A stretch of DNA of 64,000 nt from Umezawaea sp036375055 (GTDB lineage Bacteria; Actinomycetota; Actinomycetes; Mycobacteriales; Pseudonocardiaceae): contig NZ_DASUSQ010000046.1 of NCBI RefSeq assembly GCF_036375055.1, forward strand, positions 248,001 through 312,000, written 5' to 3'. Shown in pieces: positions 1 through 8,081 of this stretch. A program made the translations under genes and the position numbers. Below the pieces are notes generated by a model, which saw only the letters and a list, made by a program, of their open reading frames with translations, made no database searches and was not told where the DNA came from. The number at the start of each line of letters is the position of its first letter. Within the stretch, counting starts at the first letter, position 1.

Positions 1-275
1 CACGCGGGCAGGCGGTGCTCTCCCCCGCCGTCGCGACCCGGCTCGTGGAACAGGTGCGCAGACCAGCCCCGGCACCGCTGTCCCGGCGCGAGCTGGAGGT
101 GCTGGAGCTGATCTCCCGCGGCTCGACGAACCGCGAGGCGGCGAAGCGGCTCTTCATCAGCGAGACGACGGTCAAGACGCACCTGCTGCACGTGTACGCG
201 AAGCTGGGCGTCAACGACCGAGCGGCCGCCGTCGCCGCCGCGTTCTCCTGCGGCTACCTGACACCGCAGGACTGA
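1..275 (+). CDS. LuxR/NarL-type response regulator, C-terminal part (5' truncated by window)
   Basis: The reading frame is open to the left edge, so only the last ~90 residues are visible. They comprise the end of the receiver/linker region (an AVLSPAVATRL stretch typical of NarL-family proteins) and a full LuxR-type helix-turn-helix: SRRELEVLELISRG, then NREAAKRLFISETTVKTHL, then a KLGVNDRAAAV tail. The family binds DNA as a phosphorylation-dependent dimer. The partner kinase would lie left of the window. An internal start would remove the receiver, so the gene is treated as truncated by the edge rather than as a small protein. Its target is unknown. Confidence 0.85.
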   Translation, partial: RGQAVLSPAVATRLVEQVRRPAPAPLSRRELEVLELISRGSTNREAAKRLFISETTVKTHLLHVYAKLGVNDRAAAVAAAFSCGYLTPQD

Positions 276-421
276 GACGCGCCTACCGGGCGACGAGACC
301 CACCGGGACACCACCTGGCGCCCCTGCACGGCCGCTAGGCCGGAGGGACTCGGCCGAGTGTCGGAAGACTCGGCCCATCGACCGAGTCGCCGGGGCCGCC
401 CACCCTGCCAGGGTTCCTCCC

Positions 422-1834
422 ATGAAGATCAAGGACCTGTTCTGCGCGGCCCTGGCCGGGCTGGTGCTCATCCCCCTGGCGCCGGGGATCGCCGCCGCGG
501 AAGGCCTGGAGTGGCGGCCCTGCAAGGACATCGCCAACCGCTGGCCCACCACCGACGAGCGTTCCGAGTGCGCGGTGGTGACCGTGCCCGTCGACTACGC
601 GAAACCGGAAGGGCGCACCGTCGACATCGCGATCAGCCGGGTGAGGGCCTCCGGCAGCCGCGTCGGTGTCGTCCTGCTCAACCCCGGTGGGCCGGGCGGC
701 TCCGGGATGGAGATGCCCAAGGAGCTCCTGCGGTCGCAGGCGGCCGGGATCGGGGTGCACCACGACCTCATCGGGTTCGCTCCCCGCGGCGTCGGCTACA
801 GCGCGGCCGTGGCCTGCGAGGACGACTGGACCCAGCCGGATCCCTCCCTGCCGGAGAAGGAGAAGGCCCGCTTCGAGGCCGAACGCGACGGCCGCAACCA
901 CCGGCGCTGCGTCGAGGAGGACCCGGAGTTCGTCCGCAACCTCACCACGGCGAACATCGCTCGCGACATGGACCGCATCCGAATCGCCCTCGGCGAGGAC
1001 AAGATCGGCTACTACGGCATCTCCTGGGGCACCGTCCTCGGCGCGCACTACCGCACCCTGTTCGACGCCCACGTCGACAGGATGCTGCTCGACTCGGTGA
1101 TGCCGCCCGACCTGGACATGGTCGAGATGGACCGCGCACAGCTGACCGCGCAGGAGAACACCTTCGCCGAGTTCGCCGCCTGGATCGCCCGCAACGACGA
1201 CGTCTACCGCTTCGGGACGACCCAGGCCGCCGTGACCGGCGCCCTGCTCGAACTGCGGGCGCGGCAGACCAGCAGGCCCGACGCGTTCGACGGCCTGCTC
1301 ACCTCGACGCGGCGCTACTGGGCGGCCACGGCGCGGCAACTCGCCGCGATCCGCGATCGGGCCACGCCCGCGGCACTGCCCGACGGGGAGGTGCGCGCGT
1401 TCGGCTGGGACGCCGACCAGACCGGCTTCAGCCCGTTCCAGCAGACCTCGGTCATGTGCAACGAATCCGTCAGCACCCGCGACTTCGACCAGGTGTGGGA
1501 CGTCCGGCTCCGGTTGGTCGGGGAACTGCCCGTCGCCGGGCAGTACGGCTCCGAGGCCGTCCGCTGCGTCGGCTGGCCGATCCCCGCCCAGCCGTGGCGG
1601 CTCACCGCCGGTAGCAGCCCCCTGCAACTCGTCGGGCACGTCTACGAGCAGGTCACCCCGGTGGGCTGGGCGCGGGAGATGCGGCAGCGGATCGGTGGCG
1701 CGCTGCTGACCGTCGAGGACGACGTCCACGGCTCGCTGTTGGACCTGCCGTGCGCGGCCAAGGCCGTGGAGTTCTTCGACACCGGCGCGGTCTCGAACGA
1801 CTCCTGCCCCGGCGCGCCCGTGCCTCCGGCCTAG
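422..1834 (+). CDS. secreted alpha/beta hydrolase, tripeptidyl-aminopeptidase (TAP)-like
   Basis: 470 aa with an N-terminal signal peptide (MKIKD, then a hydrophobic core to about residue 25, AAA cleavage site). The fold is that of the Streptomyces Tap/SlpD/SlpE proteases: the oxyanion motif LLNPGGPGGSG near residue 85, the nucleophile elbow YYGISWGT near residue 197, and a C-terminal TAP-like domain ending in Cys-rich FFDTGAVSNDSCPG. The family removes N-terminal tripeptides or acts as an extracytoplasmic esterase. Oddities: the usual GFDPRG is GFAPRG, and the acidic member of the triad, normally Asp in a GTLDPVTP-like motif, reads GHVYEQVTP, so Glu may replace Asp. The C-terminal His is in DDVHGSLL. 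Substrate cannot be inferred. Confidence 0.85.
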   Translation: MKIKDLFCAALAGLVLIPLAPGIAAAEGLEWRPCKDIANRWPTTDERSECAVVTVPVDYAKPEGRTVDIAISRVRASGSRVGVVLLNPGGPGGSGMEMPKELLRSQAAGIGVHHDLIGFAPRGVGYSAAVACEDDWTQPDPSLPEKEKARFEAERDGRNHRRCVEEDPEFVRNLTTANIARDMDRIRIALGEDKIGYYGISWGTVLGAHYRTLFDAHVDRMLLDSVMPPDLDMVEMDRAQLTAQENTFAEFAAWIARNDDVYRFGTTQAAVTGALLELRARQTSRPDAFDGLLTSTRRYWAATARQLAAIRDRATPAALPDGEVRAFGWDADQTGFSPFQQTSVMCNESVSTRDFDQVWDVRLRLVGELPVAGQYGSEAVRCVGWPIPAQPWRLTAGSSPLQLVGHVYEQVTPVGWAREMRQRIGGALLTVEDDVHGSLLDLPCAAKAVEFFDTGAVSNDSCPGAPVPPA

Positions 1835-1908
1835 GGTCCGTCCTCGGTCCTCTCACCGACCGGACGAGCGGGCCCTCCGTGCTGGTCGACCCGACCGGGT
1901 GACGTTCG

Positions 1909-1942
1909 CGAGGGGGTGTGGTCGGGCGGACACACCCCCTCG
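1909..1942. terminator. bidirectional hairpin terminator
   Basis: Perfect inverted repeat with 12-bp arms (CGAGGGGGTGTG / CACACCCCCTCG) around a 10-nt loop, in the 131-bp gap between the convergent TAP-like hydrolase and LysR genes. There is no T-run, as is common in high-GC actinobacteria. It can serve both genes. Confidence 0.8.
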
Positions 1943-1965
1943 GCTCGATCCGCACCTGGTGAGCG

Positions 1966-2922
1966 CTACCGACCGACCGGCGGGGTCGCCGCACCGCCGT
2001 CGCCCACGCGGGCGCCTGCCTCGGCCATGACCGACCGCATCCACACGTGCTCGGGATCGCGTTCGTGCATCGGGTGCCACCACAACGCCTCCACCAGCGG
2101 GACGACGTCGTACGGGCAGGGCAGGGCTCGAACGTCACCGGTGCGGGTCAGCCGCCCGGCGAGGTGGCCCTGCACCAGACCGATCCGGTCCGTTCCGGCG
2201 ATGAAGTAGGGCAGCGCGACGAAGCTCTCGACCACGACCTGGACCTTCGGCTGCACACCGAGGATCTGCAACTGGCGGTCGGCGGGGGTGAACGCCGTCG
2301 AGGAGTTGTAGGTGAGCACCCACGGGAGCGTGGCCAGGTCGTCCATGGTGAGCGAGTCCCCGACGTGCGGGTTGTCGGTGGCCACCAGGCAGACCCAGGT
2401 GTCGCGGTACAGGTCCAGGTGCGGCACGTCGGACAGGAAGCCGTGCGGGAACACGAGCCCGTCGACCTCGCGCAGGGCCTCCCCCGCCGATTCGATGATC
2501 GACGGCATCTGGTGCTGGAAGCGCAGCCGGACGCCGGGGGCGCGTTCGCCCATGATCCGCGCGACCGAGGAGCCGAGCACCACCATCGGGTAGTCCGAGC
2601 CGAGCAGCGTGAAGTCGCGCGTCGAGGTCGCCGGGTCGAAGCCGGGTTCGCTCGCGAAGACCCGCTCGGCCCCGCTCAGCGCGACGCCGACCCTGCGGCG
2701 CAGGGCCACGGCCAGCGGCGTGAGCTCGTAGGTGTTGCCGACGCGGGTCAGCAGCTCGTCCCCGAAGTGCCTGCGCAGCCGCGCCAGCGAGGCGCTGAGC
2801 GCGGGTTGGCTCAACCCGAGCGCCACGGCGGCCCGTGTCACGCTGCGTTCCCGCAGCAGCGCGTCCAGCGGCACCAACAGGTTGAGGTCGAGGTTGGCCA
2901 ACTGCACCGCTCCCCCTCTCAT
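1966..2922 (-). CDS. LysR-family transcriptional regulator
   Basis: 318 aa. The N-terminal winged helix (residues about 8-65) has the LysR signature: LDLNLLVPLDALLRERSVTR, then AALGLSQPALSASLARLRRHF. The co-inducer domain follows (about 95-300, with FTLLGSDYPMVVLG and IGLVQGHLAGRL). It is of the NahR/NodD/LinR subtype often linked to aromatic catabolism. It is divergent from the 3.0-9.0 kb catabolic operon with only ~100 bp between starts, so it is the likely inducer-dependent activator of that operon. The ligand is presumably an aromatic acid or ring-cleavage intermediate, which is inference from context. Confidence 0.9.
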   Translation of the reverse strand: MRGGAVQLANLDLNLLVPLDALLRERSVTRAAVALGLSQPALSASLARLRRHFGDELLTRVGNTYELTPLAVALRRRVGVALSGAERVFASEPGFDPATSTRDFTLLGSDYPMVVLGSSVARIMGERAPGVRLRFQHQMPSIIESAGEALREVDGLVFPHGFLSDVPHLDLYRDTWVCLVATDNPHVGDSLTMDDLATLPWVLTYNSSTAFTPADRQLQILGVQPKVQVVVESFVALPYFIAGTDRIGLVQGHLAGRLTRTGDVRALPCPYDVVPLVEALWWHPMHERDPEHVWMRSVMAEAGARVGDGGAATPPVGR

Positions 2923-2930
2923 CGATGTCG

Positions 2931-2947
2931 CTTATACCGATCATCAG
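2931..2947. promoter_or_regulatory. candidate LysR box in divergent intergenic region
   Basis: CTTAT-N7-ATCAG, an imperfect dyad fitting the T-N11-A architecture of LysR sites, lies just upstream of the LysR start and before the operon's first gene. The match is weak (4 of 5 paired positions) and rests mainly on position. Confidence 0.35.
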
Positions 2948-3021
2948 CGGAGTCATCTTCCTGGATGACCGAGGTCGGAGAAGAGTATGCACCGGCATCT
3001 CCGACGAAAGGGGCCGCTCAC

Positions 3022-4002
3022 GTGCCCGATCCCGCAGCGTCGACCAGGTTCGGCATCGGAACCTTCCGCACGACCGCGACCAGCCGGGAGTTCGCCGGGC
3101 TCGTCGTCGAGGAGCGGGTGCTCGACCTCTCCGCCCGCTTCCCCGGCGCATCGGTGAGGGACCTGCTGGACGAGTGGGACGCAGTCCTCCCGGTCCTGGC
3201 GGAACTGGCGGACGCCACCGGCGCGTGGCAGCCGCTCGCGCCCCTCGACGTGCGGGCCCCCGTCGCCCCCCGCCAGGTGGTGCAGGCCGGGGCGAACTAC
3301 CGCACCCACGTGATCGAACTGGCCGTCCAGCACAGCGAGATCACCGCCGAGCGGACCGTCGAGCAGGTCCGGGCGGAGACCGCGGCGATGATGGACCGCC
3401 GCGCTGCCGAGGGCACCCCGTACCTCTTCCTCGGGCTCCCCACCGTGATCGGCGGCCCGTACGACGACGTCGTCCTGCCCGACTACTCGCACGAGCACGA
3501 CTGGGAACTGGAACTGGCCGCGGTGATCGGACGCCGCGCGTTCCGGGTCGACCGCGACGAGGCGCTGGACCACGTCGCCGGCTACACCATCGTCAACGAC
3601 CTCACGACCCGCGACCTGGTGTTCCGCAGGGACATGCCGGAGATCGGCACCGACTGGTTCCGGGCCAAGAACGCACCGGGTTTCCTGCCCACCGGACCGT
3701 TCCTCGTGCCGAGCCGGTTCGTCGGCGATCCGGCGGACCTGCGGGTGACCCTGACGCTCAACGGGGACACCATGCAAGATGAGTCCACGAAGGACATGAT
3801 TTTCGACGTCGCCGCCCTGGTGGCCGCGGCGTCGCACACGGTTCCGCTGCTGCCCGGCGACCTCGTCCTGACCGGGAGCCCGGCGGGCAACGGGATCCAC
3901 CACGGACGGCTGCTGCGCGACGGCGACGTCGTGGAGGGCACGATCACCGGCGGCGAATCGCTGTCGCTGGGCACCCAGCGGGTCAGGGCGGTGGCCCCGT
4001 GA
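3022..4002 (+). CDS. fumarylacetoacetate hydrolase (FAH) family protein 1
   Basis: 326 aa from a GTG start preceded by a GAAAGGGG ribosome site; an in-frame ATG at 2965 is an alternative. The FAH C-terminal catalytic fold carries the metal-ligand segment EHDWELELAAVIG and GYTIVNDLTTRD, with LTGSPAGNG near the end. FAH enzymes hydrolyse or decarboxylate ring-cleavage products such as fumarylpyruvate, 2-oxo-dienoates and acylpyruvates using a divalent metal. It is the first gene of a six-gene operon, overlapping the next gene by 4 bp (GTGA). The likely role is C-C hydrolysis or hydration of a meta-cleavage intermediate; the exact substrate is not visible. Confidence 0.85.
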   Translation: MPDPAASTRFGIGTFRTTATSREFAGLVVEERVLDLSARFPGASVRDLLDEWDAVLPVLAELADATGAWQPLAPLDVRAPVAPRQVVQAGANYRTHVIELAVQHSEITAERTVEQVRAETAAMMDRRAAEGTPYLFLGLPTVIGGPYDDVVLPDYSHEHDWELELAAVIGRRAFRVDRDEALDHVAGYTIVNDLTTRDLVFRRDMPEIGTDWFRAKNAPGFLPTGPFLVPSRFVGDPADLRVTLTLNGDTMQDESTKDMIFDVAALVAAASHTVPLLPGDLVLTGSPAGNGIHHGRLLRDGDVVEGTITGGESLSLGTQRVRAVAP

Positions 4003-5126
4003 CCGCCGTCGGCTCCGTGCTCGTGGTCGGTGGCGGGCCGGCCGGGACCGCCGCCGCGATCCTGCTCGCCGACGCCGGGATCGCCGTCGACCTCGTGGAG
4101 ATCAGCCCCGACGTCACGGCCACCGGCTCGGGCATCACCGTCCAGGAGAACGCCCTGCGCGTGCTGCGCGACCTCGGCGTGTGGCCACTGGTCGAGCGAG
4201 CCGGGTACGCGTTCAACGACATCGGGATGCGCGCCCCCGACGCGCACGGCACGCTCCTGTTCGAGGCGCGGGAGATCCCCAGCGCCTCGGGGCTGCCCGC
4301 CACCGTCGGCATGTACCGACCGGACCTCGCCCGCATCCTCGTCGACCGGGCGGCCTCGCTCGGAGCGAAGATCCGCTTCGGCACCACGGTCGTCGGACTG
4401 GAGCAGGACGACGAGGGCGTCGACGCCACCTTCTCCGACTCCTCCCGACGCCGGTACGACCTCGTCGTCGGCGCCGACGGGGTGCGCTCCGCGGTGCGCG
4501 GCCTGCTCGGGATCGAACTCCGGACCCGCGCGACGGGCATGGGCATCTGGCGCGCGTTCACCTCGCGCCCGGAGTCGGTGACCCGCACCGACCTCTACTA
4601 CGGGGGGCGCGCCTACATCGCGGGTTACTGCCCCACCGGTGACGACTCGCTCTACGCCTACCTCGTCGAGGACGCGCAGGACCGCGGCGCTCTCTCCCCG
4701 GACGACCGGCTGGCCGTGGTGCGCGCGCTCGCCGAGCACTACCACGGGCCGTGGGACGACATCCGCGCCCTGCTCGTCGACCCGGCCCGGATCAACTACA
4801 CCTGGTTCGAGACCCACCTGCTCGACGGACCGTGGAACCGCGGCAGGGTGGTGCTCATCGGCGACGCCGTGCACACCTGTCCCCCGACCGTCGCCCAGGG
4901 TGCGGCGCTCGCGCTGGAGGACGCGGCGGTGCTCGTCGAACTCCTCCTCGCCGCCGACACCGTCGACGGCGACCTGTGGGCCGCGTTCACCGAACGCCGC
5001 CTGGAACGGGTCCGCACGGTCGTGGACGCGTCGGTGCGGCTCGGGCAGTGGCTGCTGGACGGCGAGCGGGGCGACGTGCCGGGGCTCATGCGCACCGTCG
5101 CCGAGACCGTGGGCAGGCCGGCGTGA
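3999..5126 (+). CDS. FAD-dependent aromatic monooxygenase
   Basis: 375 aa, group A flavoprotein hydroxylase family (salicylate / 3- or 4-hydroxybenzoate hydroxylase type). It has the Rossmann motif VVGGGPAGTAAA at residues 7-18, the NADPH/FAD DG motif VVGADGVRS around 165, and the FAD-ribityl GD motif VVLIGDAVHTCPP around 285. These enzymes hydroxylate an aromatic ring ortho or para to an existing OH with O2 and NAD(P)H, sometimes with decarboxylation. GTG start overlaps the upstream stop; its own stop overlaps the next start, so it is translationally coupled. In context it should prepare the substrate of the extradiol dioxygenase two genes downstream. Confidence 0.88.
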   Translation: MTAVGSVLVVGGGPAGTAAAILLADAGIAVDLVEISPDVTATGSGITVQENALRVLRDLGVWPLVERAGYAFNDIGMRAPDAHGTLLFEAREIPSASGLPATVGMYRPDLARILVDRAASLGAKIRFGTTVVGLEQDDEGVDATFSDSSRRRYDLVVGADGVRSAVRGLLGIELRTRATGMGIWRAFTSRPESVTRTDLYYGGRAYIAGYCPTGDDSLYAYLVEDAQDRGALSPDDRLAVVRALAEHYHGPWDDIRALLVDPARINYTWFETHLLDGPWNRGRVVLIGDAVHTCPPTVAQGAALALEDAAVLVELLLAADTVDGDLWAAFTERRLERVRTVVDASVRLGQWLLDGERGDVPGLMRTVAETVGRPA

Positions 5127-6154
5127 GCGCCGCCGCCGGTCGGGCCCCGGTGGTCGACGTGCACGCCCACGTGATCGTCCCCGAGGTGGAGGCGGTCGTC
5201 GCCGGACAGCCGGGCCTCGACGAGCACCGCGCGCTGGACCTGCGCCGCAACGGCCCGGAGTCGACCGCGATCTCCGGCCGCATGGTCGGTGACCGGATCG
5301 CGCGGCTCACCGCGGTCGAGCCGCGCCTGGCCGACATGGACGCCGCGGGAGTCGACGTCCAGGTGCTCTCGCCGTCGCCGTCGCACTACCACTACTGGAC
5401 CGACCGGGACCTCGCGATGACGGTCGCCCGGTCGGCCAACCGCGGTGTCGCCGCCGTCGTCGCGGAGGAGCCGTCCCGGTTCACCGGCCTGGGGCTGGTG
5501 CCGCTGCACCACCCGGACCTGTGCGTCGCGGCCCTGGACGACGCCCTCGAACTCGGCCTGCGCGGGGTGGAGATCTCCTCCTTCGCCCCCGGCGTCGAAC
5601 TCTCCGACGCGGCACTGGAACCGTTCTGGACGCACGCCGCCGCCACCGGCGCCGTCGTGTTCCTGCACCCCTTCGGCTGCTCCCTCGACGAGCGGCTCGA
5701 CCGGTTCTACCTGTCCAACACCGTCGGGCAACCCGTCGAGAACGCCGTGGCCCTGTCGCACCTGATCTTCTCCGGGGTGCTCGACCGGCACCCGCGGCTG
5801 CGGCTGCTCGCCGCGCACGGCGGCGGTTACCTGCCCACGTTCCTCGGGCGCTCGGACCACGCCTGGCAGGTGCGGCCCGAAGCCCGCGGCTGCGCCGAAC
5901 CGCCGAGCGGCTACCTGCGGCGGCTGTGGTTCGACTCGCTCGTCCACACGCCCGACGCGCTGCGCGCCCTCGTGGCCGCGGTCGGGGCCGACCGGGTGCT
6001 GCTGGGCTCCGACCACCCCTTCGACATGGGCGTCGCGGATCCCGTCGCGCGGCTCGCCGCCACCGGTCTCGGCGACGCCGACCAGCACGCCATCCGCTCC
6101 GGGAACGCCGACCTGCTCGGCCTGCTCCCGGTCCTCACCGAGGAGGTCGCATGA
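5123..6154 (+). CDS. amidohydrolase-2 (ACMSD/5-carboxyvanillate-decarboxylase type)
   Basis: 343 aa from GTG 5123 overlapping the previous stop. The TIM-barrel metal motifs of the ACMSD subfamily are present: VVDVHAHV at the N-terminus, LHPFGC in mid-protein, AAHGGGYLP, and GSDHPFDMG near residue 295. Relatives are non-oxidative decarboxylases using Zn or Mn: aminocarboxymuconate-semialdehyde, gamma-resorcylate and 5-carboxyvanillate decarboxylases. In this operon it could decarboxylate either an aromatic acid before ring cleavage or the ring-opened semialdehyde after it. It ends in an ATGA overlap with the dioxygenase gene. Decarboxylase activity is inferred from the family; hydrolase activity cannot be excluded. 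Confidence 0.85.
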   Translation: MSAAAGRAPVVDVHAHVIVPEVEAVVAGQPGLDEHRALDLRRNGPESTAISGRMVGDRIARLTAVEPRLADMDAAGVDVQVLSPSPSHYHYWTDRDLAMTVARSANRGVAAVVAEEPSRFTGLGLVPLHHPDLCVAALDDALELGLRGVEISSFAPGVELSDAALEPFWTHAAATGAVVFLHPFGCSLDERLDRFYLSNTVGQPVENAVALSHLIFSGVLDRHPRLRLLAAHGGGYLPTFLGRSDHAWQVRPEARGCAEPPSGYLRRLWFDSLVHTPDALRALVAAVGADRVLLGSDHPFDMGVADPVARLAATGLGDADQHAIRSGNADLLGLLPVLTEEVA

Positions 6155-7098
6155 CCGCGCCGCCCCGCCGCCTCATCACCCACCTTCGGCACGTCGACCT
6201 CGGCGTCGAGGACCTCGCCGTCCAACGCGGGTTCTACACCGGCCTGTGGGGCTTGACCGAGGTGGAACACGACTCCGGGATCTCGTTCCTCGCCGCCGAG
6301 GGATCACCCGAGCAGTACGTCGTGCGACTCCGGCAGGCGACCGACAAGCGGATCGACCTGATCGCCTTCGGCGCGGCCACCCCCGCCGACGTCGACACCC
6401 TCGCGCTGCGCCTGGGCCGTGACGGCGTGCGGCTGGTGACCGAACCCGGCGCGGTGACGACCCCCGGTGGCGGGTACGGATTCCGGTTCTTCGACAACGA
6501 GGGCCGCACGGTGGAGGTCTCGGCCGACGTCGCGCCCCGCGCGCACCGCAGGATCGAGGAGCGGGAGTCCATCCCGGTCCGGCTCTCCCACGTCGTCGTC
6601 AACTCCGCCGACCCGGAGGGCACCGTCGCCTTCTACGAGCGGCACCTCGCGTTCGCGCTCTCCGACGTGCTCACCCACCCGCGCATGGGCGACATGATGT
6701 GGTTCCTGCGCTGCAACGACTGGCACCACAGCTTCGCCGTGGCCCGCGGGCCGCACCCGTCGCTGCACCACGCGAGCTTCGAGATGCGCGGCATCGACGA
6801 GTACATGCGCGGTTCCGGACGGCTGCTGCGCGCGGGCGTCGAGAAGATCTGGGGGCCGGGGCGGCACAAGGCGGGCGACAACACCTTCACCTACTTCCTC
6901 GACCCGCTGGGCAACACCGTCGAGTACACGACGGAACTCGAACGCCTCGACGAGGACACCTGGCACCCCAGCCTGCACGACTTCTCCGACCCCGAGGTCT
7001 CCGACCAGTGGGGCACCGCGAACAGGATGGACGAGTTCGTCGCCAGGAAGTCGTTCAACGACCCGGACAGGGGCCTGTTCGTGGCCCCGCCGGTCTGA
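6151..7098 (+). CDS. type I extradiol ring-cleavage dioxygenase (VOC superfamily)
   Basis: 315 aa with two vicinal-oxygen-chelate modules (residues about 8-128 and 143-265), the layout of catechol 2,3-dioxygenase/BphC enzymes. All three iron ligands expected of an active C-terminal module are present: His147 (RLSHVVVN), His207 (SLHHASF) and Glu258 (GNTVEYT), with the usual ~60/~50 spacing. The enzyme would open a catechol ring meta to the hydroxyls with O2. ATG overlaps the upstream stop (ATGA) and the downstream gene starts on its stop. The intact 2-His-1-Glu triad makes a plain glyoxalase or resistance protein unlikely. Confidence 0.87.
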   Translation: MTAPPRRLITHLRHVDLGVEDLAVQRGFYTGLWGLTEVEHDSGISFLAAEGSPEQYVVRLRQATDKRIDLIAFGAATPADVDTLALRLGRDGVRLVTEPGAVTTPGGGYGFRFFDNEGRTVEVSADVAPRAHRRIEERESIPVRLSHVVVNSADPEGTVAFYERHLAFALSDVLTHPRMGDMMWFLRCNDWHHSFAVARGPHPSLHHASFEMRGIDEYMRGSGRLLRAGVEKIWGPGRHKAGDNTFTYFLDPLGNTVEYTTELERLDEDTWHPSLHDFSDPEVSDQWGTANRMDEFVARKSFNDPDRGLFVAPPV

Positions 7099-8054
7099 TG
7101 CGCGTCGCGACCGTCGAGGACGCCACCGGCGTCCGCTGCGGTGTCGTCGTCGACGACCACCTGCTCCGGTTCCCCGACGGGACCACCGTCCTCGACCTGA
7201 TCCGGTCCGGGAGCCTGCGCGGAGCCGGAGCGGCGGCGGTGTCGGCGGGCGACGCCGTGCCGCTGGCCGGGCTGCGGCTGCTGCCTCCGCTCGACGCCCC
7301 GACGGTGCGCGACTTCGTCGCGTTCGAGGAGCACGTCGAGGGCATGGTGGCCGCGGTGCCGGGAAACCCCGGCGTGGCACCGGAGTGGTACGAGGCCCCG
7401 ACGTTCTACTTCACCAACCCCTACGCCCTGATCGGATCGGGCGAGGACGTCCCCGTCCCGGCGGGCTGCGACCTGCTCGACTTCGAACTGGAGGTCGCCG
7501 CCGTGATCGGGTCCGGCGGACGCGACCTCCGCCCGGAGCGGGCCCGCGACCACATCGTGGGCTACACGATCTTCAACGACTGGTCGGCCAGGGATCTCCA
7601 GTTCCGCGAGATGAAGGTCAACCTGGGCCCCTGCAAGGGAAAGGACTTCGCCTCGACGCTGGGCCCGGTCCTCGTGACGGCGGACGAACTGGAGCCCTAC
7701 CGCGACGCCGAGGGCTTCCTGCGGCTGGCGATGACGGTGGAGGTCAACGGACGAGAGGTCGGCCGGGACCTGCTGTCCAACATGGGGTGGCCGTTCGAGG
7801 AACTGGTCGCCTACGCGTCCCGGAGCGCGGAGATCCGTCCGGGGGACGTCCTCGGCTCCGGGACGTGCGGCAACGGAGGCTGCCTCGCCGAGCTGTGGGG
7901 CCGGCGCGGGGTCCAGGACCCACCACCGCTCAAGCCGGGGGACGTCGTGACCATGACGGTGGAGGGCATCGGGGGCATCACGAACACCGTCGTGGCCAGC
8001 CCGGACTCCCCACCGGTCACACCGGCGCGGCGACGCCCGCGAAACCGGCCCTGA
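7098..8054 (+). CDS. fumarylacetoacetate hydrolase (FAH) family protein 2
   Basis: 318 aa, starting on the stop of the dioxygenase gene. Conserved FAH features: a short N-terminal domain, then FVAFEEHVEGM, the metal-binding DFELEVAAVIG, GYTIFNDWSARD, and GSGTCGNGG in the C-terminal part. It is clearly a different subfamily from the first FAH gene of the operon. The final Pro/Arg-rich residues look like a non-conserved tail. Two FAH enzymes in one operon fit successive steps, for example hydration/decarboxylation of an oxo-dienoate and hydrolysis of an acylpyruvate. Assignment to individual steps is not possible from sequence. Confidence 0.85.
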   Translation: MRVATVEDATGVRCGVVVDDHLLRFPDGTTVLDLIRSGSLRGAGAAAVSAGDAVPLAGLRLLPPLDAPTVRDFVAFEEHVEGMVAAVPGNPGVAPEWYEAPTFYFTNPYALIGSGEDVPVPAGCDLLDFELEVAAVIGSGGRDLRPERARDHIVGYTIFNDWSARDLQFREMKVNLGPCKGKDFASTLGPVLVTADELEPYRDAEGFLRLAMTVEVNGREVGRDLLSNMGWPFEELVAYASRSAEIRPGDVLGSGTCGNGGCLAELWGRRGVQDPPPLKPGDVVTMTVEGIGGITNTVVASPDSPPVTPARRRPRNRP

Positions 8055-8081
8055 CCGCCGCACCACCGAGGAGGTACCACG

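Noticed and set aside
335..1729. Long minus-strand open frame opposite the TAP-like hydrolase
   Set aside because: Composition-driven shadow in high-GC DNA; no domain, no ribosome site, and the plus strand encodes a clear hydrolase with signal peptide.
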